64,000 nt of DNA from Ignavibacteriota bacterium (GTDB lineage: Bacteria > Bacteroidota > Ignavibacteria > UBA10030 > SZUA-254). Positions within the stretch are counted from its first letter, which is position 1, and every line of letters begins with the position of its first letter. The translations under genes were made by a program, and so were the position numbers. Shown one piece after another: positions 25,317-34,274 of this stretch. The stretch is from NCBI GenBank assembly GCA_025358305.1, contig JANYJZ010000037.1:24987-88986 (forward strand). The letters run 5' to 3'. The notes under the pieces were generated by a model. The model saw only the letters and a program-made list of their open reading frames with translations. It had not been told where the DNA came from and searched no databases.

Positions 25317-26615
25317 ATGAACAGACTCCAGACCGCAGATCCCGCGATCGCCGCAACGATCCGGAAAGAGACGCATCGCCAGAACACCAAACTCGAGCTC
25401 ATCGCCTCGGAGAACTTCGTGAGCCTCGCGGTCCTCGAGGCACTCGGATCGGTCATGACGAACAAGTACGCCGAAGGGTATCCCGGCAAGCGCTATTACG
25501 GGGGCTGCGAGTTCGTCGACGAGGCGGAGAACCTGGCCCGGGACCGCGCGAAGCAGCTCTTCGGGGCGGCCTACGCGAACGTCCAGCCTCACTCCGGCTC
25601 CCAGGCGAACATGGCGGTCTATTTCACGTTCATCAAGCCGGGCGACACCGTCATGGGGATGAACCTCTCGCACGGCGGACACCTCACCCACGGTTCCGCG
25701 GTGAACTTCTCCGGACAGTTATACAAGTTCGTGGCGTACGGCGTCAAGAAGGAGACCGGCCTCATCGACTACGATGAGGTCGAGACCGTCGCCTTGCGCG
25801 AGCGCCCGAAGATGATCACGGTCGGAGCGAGCGCCTACTCCCGGAACATCGACTACAAGGCCTTCCGGCAGATCGCCGACAAGGCCGGCGCGTTCCTCTT
25901 CGCCGACATCGCCCACCCGGCGGGGCTCATCGCCAAGGGGCTCCTTCATAACCCCCTCCCCCACTGCCACGTCGTCACCTCGACGACGCACAAGACCCTG
26001 CGAGGCCCGCGCGGCGGGCTCATCCTCATGGGGAGCGATTTTGACAACCCCTTCGGCATCGTCGCACCGAAATCCGGCAGGAACAAAATGATGTCGGAGC
26101 TCCTCGATTCCATGGTCATCCCCGGCATCCAGGGCGGGCCGCTCATGCACGTCATCGCCGCGAAGGCGACGGGGTTCCTCGAGAATCTCGACCCCTCGTT
26201 CGCGACGTATGCGAAGCAGATCATCCTCAACGCCCAGGCCCTGGCCGGCGCGCTTATGAAGCTCGGGTACTACGTCGTGTCGAACGGGACCGACAACCAC
26301 CTCATGCTCCTCGACCTGAGGAACCGCAACCTCACCGGCAAGGAGGCCCAGGAAGCGCTCGATCTCGCCGGCATCACCGTGAACAAGAACGGCGTGCCGT
26401 TCGACGACAAGAGCCCCCTCATCACATCAGGCATCAGGATCGGCACCCCCGCCTTGACGACGCGCGGGATGAAGGAACCCGAAATGGCGATCGTCGCCGG
26501 TTTTATCCACGAGGTCCTCACGCACATCGGCGACACCAAGGTCTACACGAAGGTGGAAGAGGACATCCGGAAGTTCTGCGAGCGGTTCCCGCTTTACCCA
26601 GAGCTCCCGCAGTAA
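25317..26615 (+). CDS. glyA: Serine hydroxymethyltransferase
   Basis: The 432-residue PLP enzyme converts serine and tetrahydrofolate to glycine and 5,10-methylene-tetrahydrofolate. It is full length and shows [44 protein letters not shown] and the PLP-lysine loop [14 protein letters not shown] (Lys about residue 226). The C-terminal [13 protein letters not shown] is typical. It is a housekeeping gene, 28 bases from rpiB and followed by tatC. Confidence 0.98.
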   Translation: MNRLQTADPAIAATIRKETHRQNTKLELIASENFVSLAVLEALGSVMTNKYAEGYPGKRYYGGCEFVDEAENLARDRAKQLFGAAYANVQPHSGSQANMAVYFTFIKPGDTVMGMNLSHGGHLTHGSAVNFSGQLYKFVAYGVKKETGLIDYDEVETVALRERPKMITVGASAYSRNIDYKAFRQIADKAGAFLFADIAHPAGLIAKGLLHNPLPHCHVVTSTTHKTLRGPRGGLILMGSDFDNPFGIVAPKSGRNKMMSELLDSMVIPGIQGGPLMHVIAAKATGFLENLDPSFATYAKQIILNAQALAGALMKLGYYVVSNGTDNHLMLLDLRNRNLTGKEAQEALDLAGITVNKNGVPFDDKSPLITSGIRIGTPALTTRGMKEPEMAIVAGFIHEVLTHIGDTKVYTKVEEDIRKFCERFPLYPELPQ

Positions 26616-26642
26616 TCAATCGAAAGCGAAAGCGCACGCACC

Positions 26643-27449
26643 ATGTCATTTCTTGAACAGCTATCACGAGCCGTCGCCGACGACGACGGCCTGGAGCACG
26701 AAGGCGACGAACACGAGATGTCGTTCCTCGACCATCTCGAGGAACTCCGGTGGCGGGTCGTCAAGGCCGCCCTGGGCCTCCTCGTCGCGATCATCGTCTG
26801 CACCGTCTTTTCGGACTGGCTCGTCAACGTCGTCGTCCTCCGGCCGAGCCAGACCACGACGCCCCCCTTGAACCTCATCAACACCGTCCCGTACGGCCAG
26901 ATCACGTTCTACATGATGACGGTCGTCGTTGCGGCGCTCATCATCACCTCGCCCTGGATCCTCTACCAGGTCTGGAAGTTCATCCAACCCGGGCTCCTGC
27001 CCAAAGAGCGGCGCTACATCTCCGGGATCGTCTTTTTCACGACGTTCTGCTTCCTCGCCGGCGTCGCGTTCGCGTACTTCCTCATGCTGCCGTACATGCT
27101 CCAGTTCTTCGCCACTTTCGGGACGACGGGGATCCAGAACCTCATTTCCGTCAGCGAATACATCTCGTTCGTCATTCAGCTCGTGCTCCTGTCCGGGCTC
27201 ATCTTCGAACTCCCCATGATCTCGTACTTCCTGGCGCGCCTGGGCATCTTGACGCCCGCGTTCATGCGCCATTACCGCCGGCACTCGATCATCGTCATCC
27301 TGTTCATCGCCGCCGTCGTCACGCCGACGACCGATCCGTTCACGATGTCCATTTTCTCGATCCCGATGCTCCTCCTCTACGAGGTGAGCATTTTGGTCGC
27401 CGTCATCGCGCAGCGCCGCCGCACCGCAGCAAAAGCTCCCATCGACTAG
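26643..27449 (+). CDS. tatC: Twin-arginine translocase subunit TatC
   Basis: TatC recognises twin-arginine signal peptides and forms the core of the Tat export channel. The 268-residue product has the N-terminal motif EMSFLDHLEELRWRVVKA near residue 25 after an acidic extension, then six predicted helices. It includes ITSPWILYQVWKFIQPGL with the Tat signal-binding loop residues, and the late AAVVTPTTDPFTMSIFSIPM. TatA and TatB are not in the window. Tat export would suit cofactor-loaded proteins. Confidence 0.95.
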   Translation: MSFLEQLSRAVADDDGLEHEGDEHEMSFLDHLEELRWRVVKAALGLLVAIIVCTVFSDWLVNVVVLRPSQTTTPPLNLINTVPYGQITFYMMTVVVAALIITSPWILYQVWKFIQPGLLPKERRYISGIVFFTTFCFLAGVAFAYFLMLPYMLQFFATFGTTGIQNLISVSEYISFVIQLVLLSGLIFELPMISYFLARLGILTPAFMRHYRRHSIIVILFIAAVVTPTTDPFTMSIFSIPMLLLYEVSILVAVIAQRRRTAAKAPID

Positions 27450-27465
27450 CCCCCTCGCGCCCCCG

Positions 27466-28437
27466 GTGAAACTCGACGCCATCATTGAGCCCATCAGCAC
27501 AGAACTCGACGAGTTCGACGCGCAGTTCCGCGTCGCCATGCAGTCGAAGGTCGCCTTCGTCGACATGATCGCGCGGTACATCGTGAAGCAGAAGGGGAAA
27601 CGCATCCGTCCCGCGCTCGTCCTCTTGACCGCGAAGGCGTGCGGCGCGGTGAACGACAGCACATACCGCGGGGCGTCCTTGGTCGAGATCCTCCACACGG
27701 CGACGCTCATCCACGACGACGTCGTCGACGACGCCGACACCCGCCGGGGGTTCGCGTCGATCAACGCGGTCTGGAAGAACAAGATCGCGGTCCTCATGGG
27801 AGACTACATGCTCGCGAAGGGGCTCCTCCTCTCGCTCGACAACAACGACTTTCAGTTCCTGAAGATCACTTCCGACGCCGTCCGGCGGATGAGCGAGGCG
27901 GAGATCCTCCAGATCGCGAAGAGCAAGGACCTCGACCTCGACGAACAGACATACCTTTCGATCATCTCGGACAAGACCGCATCGCTCCTGTCGACCTGCA
28001 CGCAGATCGGAGCCGCGAGCGTGTCGCGCGACGAGGCGCTCGTCCAGCGAATGAAGGTGTTCGGGGAGAACCTCGGTATGGTCTTCCAGATCAAGGACGA
28101 CCTCCTCGACTACACCGGTCGGAAGAGCATCACCGGCAAGCCGACAGGCATCGACCTGAAGGAGAAGAAGCTCACCTTGCCGCTCATCTACGCGTTCACA
28201 CAGGCGCCCCGGAGCGAGTCAAAGCAGGTGCTCAAAGTGATCAAGAACGGGCCGTCGAAGAAGGACGTGCTCAACGTCGTGGAGTTCGCGCACGAATACG
28301 GCGGGATCGACTACGCCGTTCGGCGCGCCGAGGAGTATTCCGAAGCGGCGCGCGAAGCGCTTGCGGCGCTCCCTCCCTCCCCTTCCAAGGACGCGCTCGT
28401 CGCATTCGTCACGTTCGTCATGGACCGCACGAAGTAA
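27466..28437 (+). CDS. All-trans polyprenyl diphosphate synthase
   Basis: The 323-residue product belongs to the trans-isoprenyl diphosphate synthase family and probably makes the C35-C45 side chain of menaquinone. It has the first aspartate-rich motif in LIHDDVVDDADTRRG, the second in FQIKDDLLDYTG, and conserved KQKGKRIRPALV. It starts with GTG (GTGAAACTC), 16 bases after tatC. Chain length cannot be read safely from the sequence. Small residues before the first DDxxD favour a long chain (IspB/HepT type). Confidence 0.92.
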   Translation: MKLDAIIEPISTELDEFDAQFRVAMQSKVAFVDMIARYIVKQKGKRIRPALVLLTAKACGAVNDSTYRGASLVEILHTATLIHDDVVDDADTRRGFASINAVWKNKIAVLMGDYMLAKGLLLSLDNNDFQFLKITSDAVRRMSEAEILQIAKSKDLDLDEQTYLSIISDKTASLLSTCTQIGAASVSRDEALVQRMKVFGENLGMVFQIKDDLLDYTGRKSITGKPTGIDLKEKKLTLPLIYAFTQAPRSESKQVLKVIKNGPSKKDVLNVVEFAHEYGGIDYAVRRAEEYSEAAREALAALPPSPSKDALVAFVTFVMDRTK

Positions 28438-28464
28438 GTTCAGTTCCCCGCATGAAAGGGTCGT

Positions 28465-30732
28465 ATGAAGAAGCTCCTGTGCATCGCAGTATGGATATGC
28501 TTTACCAATCTTGGCGTGAGCCAAGCCATCTTCTTCCCACAGGCCGACTACGCCGACAGCGCATCATTGGCAAGAGCCATGCCGATCCTCGCCAAGCGAG
28601 TCATTGCCGAATACCGGAACCCCGACACCTCTGCATTGTATGGTACTCTGTACCGCGCGCAAATTGTGGCGCAAGAGTATACCGGCGCAGAAAGAACGCT
28701 CGCGGCGTACTCGGACGTGATCGAGCCGGACAGCACGTTCAGACGCTCGATCGCTTTCTCCTACAAGGTCTATTGCCGCGTGATGGCTCTGAAGGAAGCG
28801 GACCGCGGCAGGCCGTTCAGCGATCTCTATGACGAGGCATTTAGCGAGCTCTTCCGCCCGCTCTCAGAAAAAGAGAGGGAGGACGCAGGATTCTTCTTTA
28901 CGTACGATCTGACCGAGTTCAAAAAGACACTCGATGAGCTCATCGCATCGCAGAGGAATGCGCAGAGCGATTCCATCGCACTCACGCCGGCCGTGGCGCT
29001 CTGCAAGAACTACTGCAGATGGCTGGTGTATGCCACCACCGGGACGCTGGCCACAGAGCTCCTGACCAAGTTTGAGAATGAGACATACATCAGCGAGGAC
29101 AGCGTGTTGGTCAAAACGGCGGACGGCGGGACGGTCTCGCTCACCGTGGTACGAAAGAAGGACGCGGTGCTCCCCCAGGCTGTCGCATTGATGTATACCA
29201 TCTATCCCGGGTTCGACCATCTCATGGCCAGGGAGGCCGCGATGAGAGGGTATGTCGGCGTCGTGGCAAACACGCGGGGCAAACGCCTGAGCCCGGACGC
29301 GGTGGAGCCCTTCGAGCACGATGCGAAGGACGCCTACTCGATCATCGATTGGATCACGAAGCAGCCCTGGTGCAATGGAAAAGTGGGCATGTGGGGCGGG
29401 AGCTATCTCGGCTTCGCGCAATGGAGCGCCGCAAAGCACCTCCACCCGTCGCTACTGACGATCGTCCCGCAGGTCGCCGTAGGGATTGGCATCGACTACC
29501 CCATGCAAAACGGCATCTTCTGCACGTACATGCTGCGATGGATACATCTTGTGTCGGACACTAAGCTCACCGACTGGAATAATTTCCAAGATACCGCCAA
29601 ATGGAATAACGTCTTTGCGAAGTGGTATCGAAGCGGGAGCAGCATGCGTCAGCTGGACACCGTCGAAGGCCGGCCGAACGCGATCTTCCAGCGATGGCTC
29701 GATCACCCGTCATACGATCGTTACTGGAAGGATATGACGCCGCAACAAGATGAGTTCTCCCGGATCACCATTCCCGTTCTCACCATCACCGGCTACTGGG
29801 ATGACGACCAACTGGGCGCCATGTACTATTACAAGCAGCACCATCAATGGAACAAGAATACGAACCACTATCTGCTCATCGGACCGTATGACCATGGGGG
29901 TTCGCAGGGATTTCCCAGTCCGAAATTGTCTGGCTATACGATCGATTCGGTCGCAAATATTCCGATCTCGGACATCGTCTTTCAGTGGTTCGACCACGTC
30001 ATGAAGGATAGCGCCATGCCGGCGATCCTCTCCGACAAGGTCAACTTTGAGGTGATGGGCGCGAACCAGTGGAGGCATGTCTCGTCACTGGAAAAGATGA
30101 ACAACGACACCTTGTCGTTCTCGTTGAGCGATTCCATGAGCGACGGCCAGTACCGGCTTCTTCCGACGACACCCGGGGCGGCGGGATTCATAGAAAGCAA
30201 AGTGGATTTCAAGGACAGGACGGTCATAGAACCGACCGGAGATGCCATCGATGCATTTCCCGCACTTCTCGACAGCGTTCTGCATCCCGGGAAGAAACTC
30301 GTATTCATGAGCGATCGCCTCAAGGAGGACATGACGATCTCCGGTTCGATGAAGGCGTCCATCCGGGCGGCCATCAACAAGAAGGACATGGATGTCGTCG
30401 TCGATCTCTACGCACAAATGCCCGATGGACATTATCTCGCCCTCAATGAAAATGTGCAGCGGGCCAGCTATGCGAAGGACAGGACCACGAGACGCCTTCT
30501 GGAGCCAAATACAATCGAACAGATTGAACTCACCAATACGTTCATGACGAGCATTCGATTGACAAAGGGCAGCAGGATCGTCGTGATGGTTGGCGTCAAT
30601 CTGAATCCGCAGTGGCAGATCAACTATGGCACCGGCAAGGATGTCAGTGAAGAAGATATCCGGGATGCGAATACCCCACTGGACGTGAAATGGTACACGA
30701 GCAGCACGATTAAAATACCTATCTGGAAATAA
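28465..30732 (+). CDS. Secreted S15/CocE-type acyl hydrolase or X-Pro peptidase family protein
   Basis: The 755-residue product begins with a signal peptide (MKKLLCIAVWICFTNLGVSQ). An N-terminal helical region of about 200 residues precedes the alpha/beta-hydrolase fold. The nucleophile elbow is GMWGGSYLGFAQW (Ser near residue 311), the acid is probably in TGYWDDDQLG, and the catalytic His is in GPYDHGGSQG. The last 180 residues form the jelly-roll domain of the CocE/NonD/PepX family (VNFEVMGANQWRHV, TSIRLTKGSRIVVMVGVN). Likely substrates are esters or N-terminal X-Pro peptides outside the cell. It is the first gene of the accessory stretch and is somewhat less GC-rich than the upstream genes. 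Confidence 0.8.
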   Translation: MKKLLCIAVWICFTNLGVSQAIFFPQADYADSASLARAMPILAKRVIAEYRNPDTSALYGTLYRAQIVAQEYTGAERTLAAYSDVIEPDSTFRRSIAFSYKVYCRVMALKEADRGRPFSDLYDEAFSELFRPLSEKEREDAGFFFTYDLTEFKKTLDELIASQRNAQSDSIALTPAVALCKNYCRWLVYATTGTLATELLTKFENETYISEDSVLVKTADGGTVSLTVVRKKDAVLPQAVALMYTIYPGFDHLMAREAAMRGYVGVVANTRGKRLSPDAVEPFEHDAKDAYSIIDWITKQPWCNGKVGMWGGSYLGFAQWSAAKHLHPSLLTIVPQVAVGIGIDYPMQNGIFCTYMLRWIHLVSDTKLTDWNNFQDTAKWNNVFAKWYRSGSSMRQLDTVEGRPNAIFQRWLDHPSYDRYWKDMTPQQDEFSRITIPVLTITGYWDDDQLGAMYYYKQHHQWNKNTNHYLLIGPYDHGGSQGFPSPKLSGYTIDSVANIPISDIVFQWFDHVMKDSAMPAILSDKVNFEVMGANQWRHVSSLEKMNNDTLSFSLSDSMSDGQYRLLPTTPGAAGFIESKVDFKDRTVIEPTGDAIDAFPALLDSVLHPGKKLVFMSDRLKEDMTISGSMKASIRAAINKKDMDVVVDLYAQMPDGHYLALNENVQRASYAKDRTTRRLLEPNTIEQIELTNTFMTSIRLTKGSRIVVMVGVNLNPQWQINYGTGKDVSEEDIRDANTPLDVKWYTSSTIKIPIWK

Positions 30733-30780
30733 TACAATTCACCTATGTGTGCAAGAGCAATCCTCAAACTGGAGGATGAA

Positions 30781-31542
30781 ATGAAACAGAGTTGCCTATT
30801 CCTCATCGCAACAATTATCTCCGTCATTTTATCTGGTTGTCAAAGTGGTCCGTCAAAAACAACTGGGTCGTATGATGCTGACAGTATTAAGACGATTATT
30901 ATGGATATTCAGCAGCAGATGTTGGATGCTTCGGCGATCCCTGATGCACAGAAGCGTGCGAAAACATACGAATCCTTTTGCGAAGACAGTCTTGTAGCTA
31001 CTTCATATGAGAATGATTTTTCCACACATTCTTCTATGGTATCGCATGATTTATATACAAGATTTCTTGTTCCACCACACGATTACACTTTCCGTCTCTT
31101 CGGCGGCACAGCCATTCTTAGTTTTCTTGAAACCGCTTTGGAGATCATCAATGCTGACACTGTTTTTCATAATGTCCGCATTACGAAAACATTTTCCCTT
31201 GACCATGAGACATGGAAAATGGCCTCAATGAGTTCCACCCTTCAGCCTCATAATTATTTCAGACCTGTTCCGGAGAAACATCGGAATTCATATCCCAACT
31301 ATGCGGGTATCTACCAATGGGGCCCATCGCAAATGGATACAGCCTTCGTGCAAAACGGAGAACTCTATGGTGGATCCACTGCCAACTCGTTGTCACACCT
31401 TTTTCCCGTGGATGATTCGACATATATGGATGGATATGATTTAGGTCGGGTAATTTTCGGGCGGGATGAGAACGGAAAGGTGACCCATTACACGTATGTG
31501 AGATACGATGGTCAAAGAATGAGAATTCCTAAAATCAAATAA
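30781..31542 (+). CDS. Low-GC lipoprotein, SnoaL/DUF4440-like
   Basis: The 253-residue product has a type II signal peptide (LFLIATIISVILSGCQ). Start 30781 is supported by GGAGG a few bases upstream and is better than 30745. Residues about 40-155 resemble the cone-shaped SnoaL/NTF2 fold: a leading helix (IKTIIMDIQQQMLDASA), a buried FRLFGGTAILSFLETALEI and paired strands ending VRITKTFSLDHETWKM. A C-terminal domain of about 95 residues (YAGIYQWGPSQMDTAFVQNG) is unfamiliar. GC is near 40% by sampling, against about 62% around it, with many AAA/TAT codons, so recent transfer is likely. Function unknown. Confidence 0.65.
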   Translation: MKQSCLFLIATIISVILSGCQSGPSKTTGSYDADSIKTIIMDIQQQMLDASAIPDAQKRAKTYESFCEDSLVATSYENDFSTHSSMVSHDLYTRFLVPPHDYTFRLFGGTAILSFLETALEIINADTVFHNVRITKTFSLDHETWKMASMSSTLQPHNYFRPVPEKHRNSYPNYAGIYQWGPSQMDTAFVQNGELYGGSTANSLSHLFPVDDSTYMDGYDLGRVIFGRDENGKVTHYTYVRYDGQRMRIPKIK

Positions 31543-31578
31543 GGAACTTTACTCCCTTCAACGTGTAACACTTGAATC

Positions 31579-32007
31579 TCACGAGCTGAGTTGACTCGCC
31601 GACGAATCGTATTCCAACTCAAAATGATAACCGTCTCGGTTGGCCAGATACATTCCAACTCCGCGAATGCCTTCGAGTTGACCGGTGCCGGAACCTTTCG
31701 CGATCCGCAACACCGCTTTTGCCTCTCCACCTTCAAAGGTACCATTGTCTTCGAGGACAAAACTGCCTGATCTTCCCGAGAGCGACCCTTTGAAATAGAT
31801 GAGCCCTACTATCGAAGCGGAAGCGTTATGTTGATCATTCGGGTCAGAGTGACTGTAGAACATCAGATACTCGACAATGGCCTTGCCTTCGATCTCTCCG
31901 GTGAGGCTGTATTCGACGGAGGCTTTCGTCATCTTCTTGTCGGGCGCCATTTGTCGATAACTTGACTCTTCCCACTTCGTTAGCGTGTAGGTGCCTTTGG
32001 CCTTCAT
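31579..32007 (-). CDS. DUF3224 family protein
   Basis: The 142-residue product matches DUF3224: it starts MKAKGTYTLTKWEES, has KASVEYSLTGEIEGKA and YLMFYS in the first half, then a Gly-rich strand pair (GSFVLEDNGTFEGGEAKA, GTGQLEGIRGVGMY). The fold is a small allene-oxide-cyclase-like barrel with no signal peptide. A strong Shine-Dalgarno sequence (GGAGGGAGAG) precedes the ATG. It converges with the low-GC lipoprotein and is the only minus-strand gene in this stretch. The biochemical role of the family is not known. Confidence 0.8.
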   Translation of the reverse strand: MKAKGTYTLTKWEESSYRQMAPDKKMTKASVEYSLTGEIEGKAIVEYLMFYSHSDPNDQHNASASIVGLIYFKGSLSGRSGSFVLEDNGTFEGGEAKAVLRIAKGSGTGQLEGIRGVGMYLANRDGYHFELEYDSSASQLSS

Positions 32008-32343
32008 GTCTCTCTCCCTCCATTTGTTGTCATTTTCTGTGCATATGCCAAGGCAAGAATTCCGATGGCATATTCACACCAGCCTCCACGGCCTTAGGAA
32101 GCTCTCAAGAGCTTTCTAGCGAAAGACGGGCCCTTTTGGCCGCGTCTTTCGTTTGAAGGAGAGGGATGCGGAACTCCCCCCCTTCTTTTTCCATCATCCT
32201 GCACGAACGCCGGCCCGGATCTATTCCCTGTCACACCCCCCTTGATTCAGGGCGAGGTTTTGCCCTCTTTCCATCGACAAGATGAACGACGCCTAGGAGG
32301 AATAGTGTCACAGAGAATCAATTTCTGCGCCCGATCCGGCAGC
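32008..32343. other. Gene-free stretch with hairpins before the T9SS cargo gene
   Basis: No credible gene was seen in these 336 bases. They contain the DUF3224 ribosome site, an AAGCTC-TCAA-GAGCTT hairpin (about 32099-32114), the longer hairpin listed separately at 32120-32151, and a weak AGGGC/GCCCT pair near 32250. A promoter for the downstream gene was not identified. Confidence 0.5.
32120..32151 (+). terminator. Long hairpin, possible terminator or leader element
   Basis: CGAAAGACG (32120-32128) pairs with CGTCTTTCG (32143-32151). GGCC/GGCC pairing continues inside around CTTTT, giving 13 bp with one bulged G. Only three T follow, so termination is uncertain. Confidence 0.4.
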
Positions 32344-33486
32344 ATGAGGCTTTTCCTTTCTGCCATGGTGTGCATCACCATGGCGGCCGGGACGGTCTCC
32401 CGCGCTCAACTGATCTCGTCGGAGAGTTTCCAATACGCCACAGGCAATGTCACCGGGAAGAATGGTGGAACGGGTTGGAGCGGGGCGTGGTTCAACAGCC
32501 CCTTGAACTCCACCGACAACAAGGTCGATACCCTCGGGTTGTCGTCATCGCCTCAGGTCATTGGGGCAGGAAACAAGAATCGACAGATCGGGAGTGATGT
32601 CCGGAATTTCCGATATCTCGATACCACGAGTGCGTGGCTGGCGTCGTATCTTGTCAATGGAACGTACGGAAAGACGTTCGGCAAGGATTCAACGACCATC
32701 TGGATCAGTTTTTTGATCTCGTGCAGTTCGTACCCGACGCTCGCGTACGGCGGGCTTCATCTCATGGACGGGGTTGGCGACGTCACGCTCGATCCGTTCG
32801 GGTTCAAACAGCTCCACCAGCGATTTCAGTTCGGGGCCGACAACACGCATCCAAATTTCATCATGTCGCGCGTGACCAACGGACTGCCCGGCGGCGCGAC
32901 GTGGCAGGGTCACGTACCGGTCAACGCACAAGTGCGGCTCCTGGTCCATCGGATCGACTTCCATGCGGGCCCCGAAGAAGCCTGGATGTGGATCGACCCG
33001 TCCGGATCGGGAGCTCCTGACACCTCCACGGCCGATCTTCACGCCGTGAATATCACGGATTTCAAGTTCAACGCCGTGAACATCGGCTCGGGCTCCAGCG
33101 CGAAGTTCTCGTTCGATGAGCTGCGCATCGGGACGACGTATCAATCAGTGGTCCCCGGGGCGGTGAGCGGCGTCGAAGAAGCGGACGTATCATCCCCGAC
33201 AGCATTTTCCTTAGGACAAAACTATCCGAACCCCTTCAATCCGACAACCACAATCGAATATCATGTACGTTCCGGCGAAAGTCATATTCTCTTGAACGTG
33301 TTCGACCTGCTCGGACGGGAGATCACGACACTCGTCGACGACCGGAGGACCCAGGGCGATTACCGCATCATATGGGATGCTTCGCATTTGGCGAGTGGCA
33401 CATATTTCTATCGTCTCAGCGCGACCCCGACAGCCGGAATGTTGAACGGATATGTCGAGACGAGGAAGGTCGTGCTGGCAAAATAG
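32344..33486 (+). CDS. Secreted T9SS cargo protein with lectin-like N-terminal domain
   Basis: The 380-residue product has a signal peptide (LFLSAMVCITMAAGTVSRAQ). The passenger (residues 20-275) is beta-rich with SSESFQYATGNVTGKNGGTGWSGAW (cited: ESFQYATGNVTGKNGGTGW) and repeated paired strands, compatible with a concanavalin-type jelly roll. No enzyme motif was found. Residues about 295-380 are a type A sorting domain of Ignavibacteria style: FSLGQNYPNPFNPTTTIEY, then FDLLGREITTLVDD, WDASHLASGTYFYRL and a terminal ETRKVVLAK. ATG 32344 is chosen because it begins the signal peptide; the open frame extends further upstream. PorU/PorV/SprA in this window would export and anchor it. Confidence 0.85.
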   Translation: MRLFLSAMVCITMAAGTVSRAQLISSESFQYATGNVTGKNGGTGWSGAWFNSPLNSTDNKVDTLGLSSSPQVIGAGNKNRQIGSDVRNFRYLDTTSAWLASYLVNGTYGKTFGKDSTTIWISFLISCSSYPTLAYGGLHLMDGVGDVTLDPFGFKQLHQRFQFGADNTHPNFIMSRVTNGLPGGATWQGHVPVNAQVRLLVHRIDFHAGPEEAWMWIDPSGSGAPDTSTADLHAVNITDFKFNAVNIGSGSSAKFSFDELRIGTTYQSVVPGAVSGVEEADVSSPTAFSLGQNYPNPFNPTTTIEYHVRSGESHILLNVFDLLGREITTLVDDRRTQGDYRIIWDASHLASGTYFYRLSATPTAGMLNGYVETRKVVLAK

Positions 33487-33707
33487 GTAGCGTGCAGTTC
33501 CTTACTGCGTAGAAGCGGGGGCTGTATGCCTCCGCGAGGGGGATGGCCGATGCCAGCCATTCGGTCGACGGGGGGAGGCGGGCGCGGTTACCTCGAGCCA
33601 GCTTGGAACGTTGACTCTCGCTCAATCGTCTCAGCCGTTTGTTGCGGAGTCGTCTATCCCCTTATGGTCATCGCCGGTGAATGCCATGTTGGCGAATGCC
33701 AGCAGGA

Positions 33708-34169
33708 TCACCGCACGACGAGCACGTCGCACGGCGCCTTCCGTACGACCTTCTCCGCATTGCTGCCGAAGAGGATGTGCTCCACCCCCGTGTGGCCGTG
33801 CGTCGCGATGACGATGAGGTCGACCTTCTCTTCCTCGGTCGTCTTGATGATCTCCAGGAACGGCTTGCCGCTGCAGACGATCGTACGCGCCGGGACCGCG
33901 CCGGCGATCTGCTGCTTCACGAGCTTCGCCAGTTCCGCCTCCCCCCGCTCCGTCATCTCTCTTTCGATCGCGGGGACCGCCACCTGGCCGAACCCGAAAT
34001 CCGCCGGATAGACCGCGCTCTCCACGACATAGAGGAGGATGAGTTCCGCCTGAAAGGTCTTGGCGAGGGTGATGGACGACAGAAGCGCCTTCTTCGAGGA
34101 GTCGGAAAAATCGATGGGCACGAGGATGCGTTTGTAGACGGGGGCGTGCGGGGGCGCGTGGTGTGCCAT
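33708..34169 (-). CDS. Universal stress protein UspA family
   Basis: The 153-residue cytoplasmic product is one Usp domain. It starts with KRILVPIDFSDSSKKAL after a His/Pro-rich N-terminal tail of about 11 residues. It has the ATP-binding signature G-x2-G-x9-G-S seen in GHTGVEHILFGSNAEKVV and ends with the usual CDVLVVR strand. ATP-binding Usp proteins act as stress signalling adaptors. It is downstream of ilvE on the same strand, with a GC-rich hairpin between. Confidence 0.92.
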   Translation of the reverse strand: MAHHAPPHAPVYKRILVPIDFSDSSKKALLSSITLAKTFQAELILLYVVESAVYPADFGFGQVAVPAIEREMTERGEAELAKLVKQQIAGAVPARTIVCSGKPFLEIIKTTEEEKVDLIVIATHGHTGVEHILFGSNAEKVVRKAPCDVLVVR

Positions 34170-34212
34170 GGCGGTGTTCCCTTTCTTGGGGGCCTGGATC
34201 CGCGCCTCCGGA

Positions 34213-34238
34213 GGCCGTCCCCTGGCGAGGGGACGGCC
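34213..34238. terminator. GC-rich perfect hairpin downstream of ilvE
   Basis: GGCCGTCCCCT (34213-34223), loop GGCG and AGGGGACGGCC (34228-34238) form an 11-bp perfect stem between ilvE and uspA. It has no T-run on either strand, so it may block 3' decay or terminate weakly. Confidence 0.45.
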
Positions 34239-34274
34239 CCGTTCCGGGCGCGCGTATGTCTCGAGTCTTCGCTG

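Noticed and set aside
33487..33707. Small gene between the T9SS cargo and uspA
   Set aside because: Open frames here run into the uspA antisense strand and lack a ribosome site or recognisable sequence.
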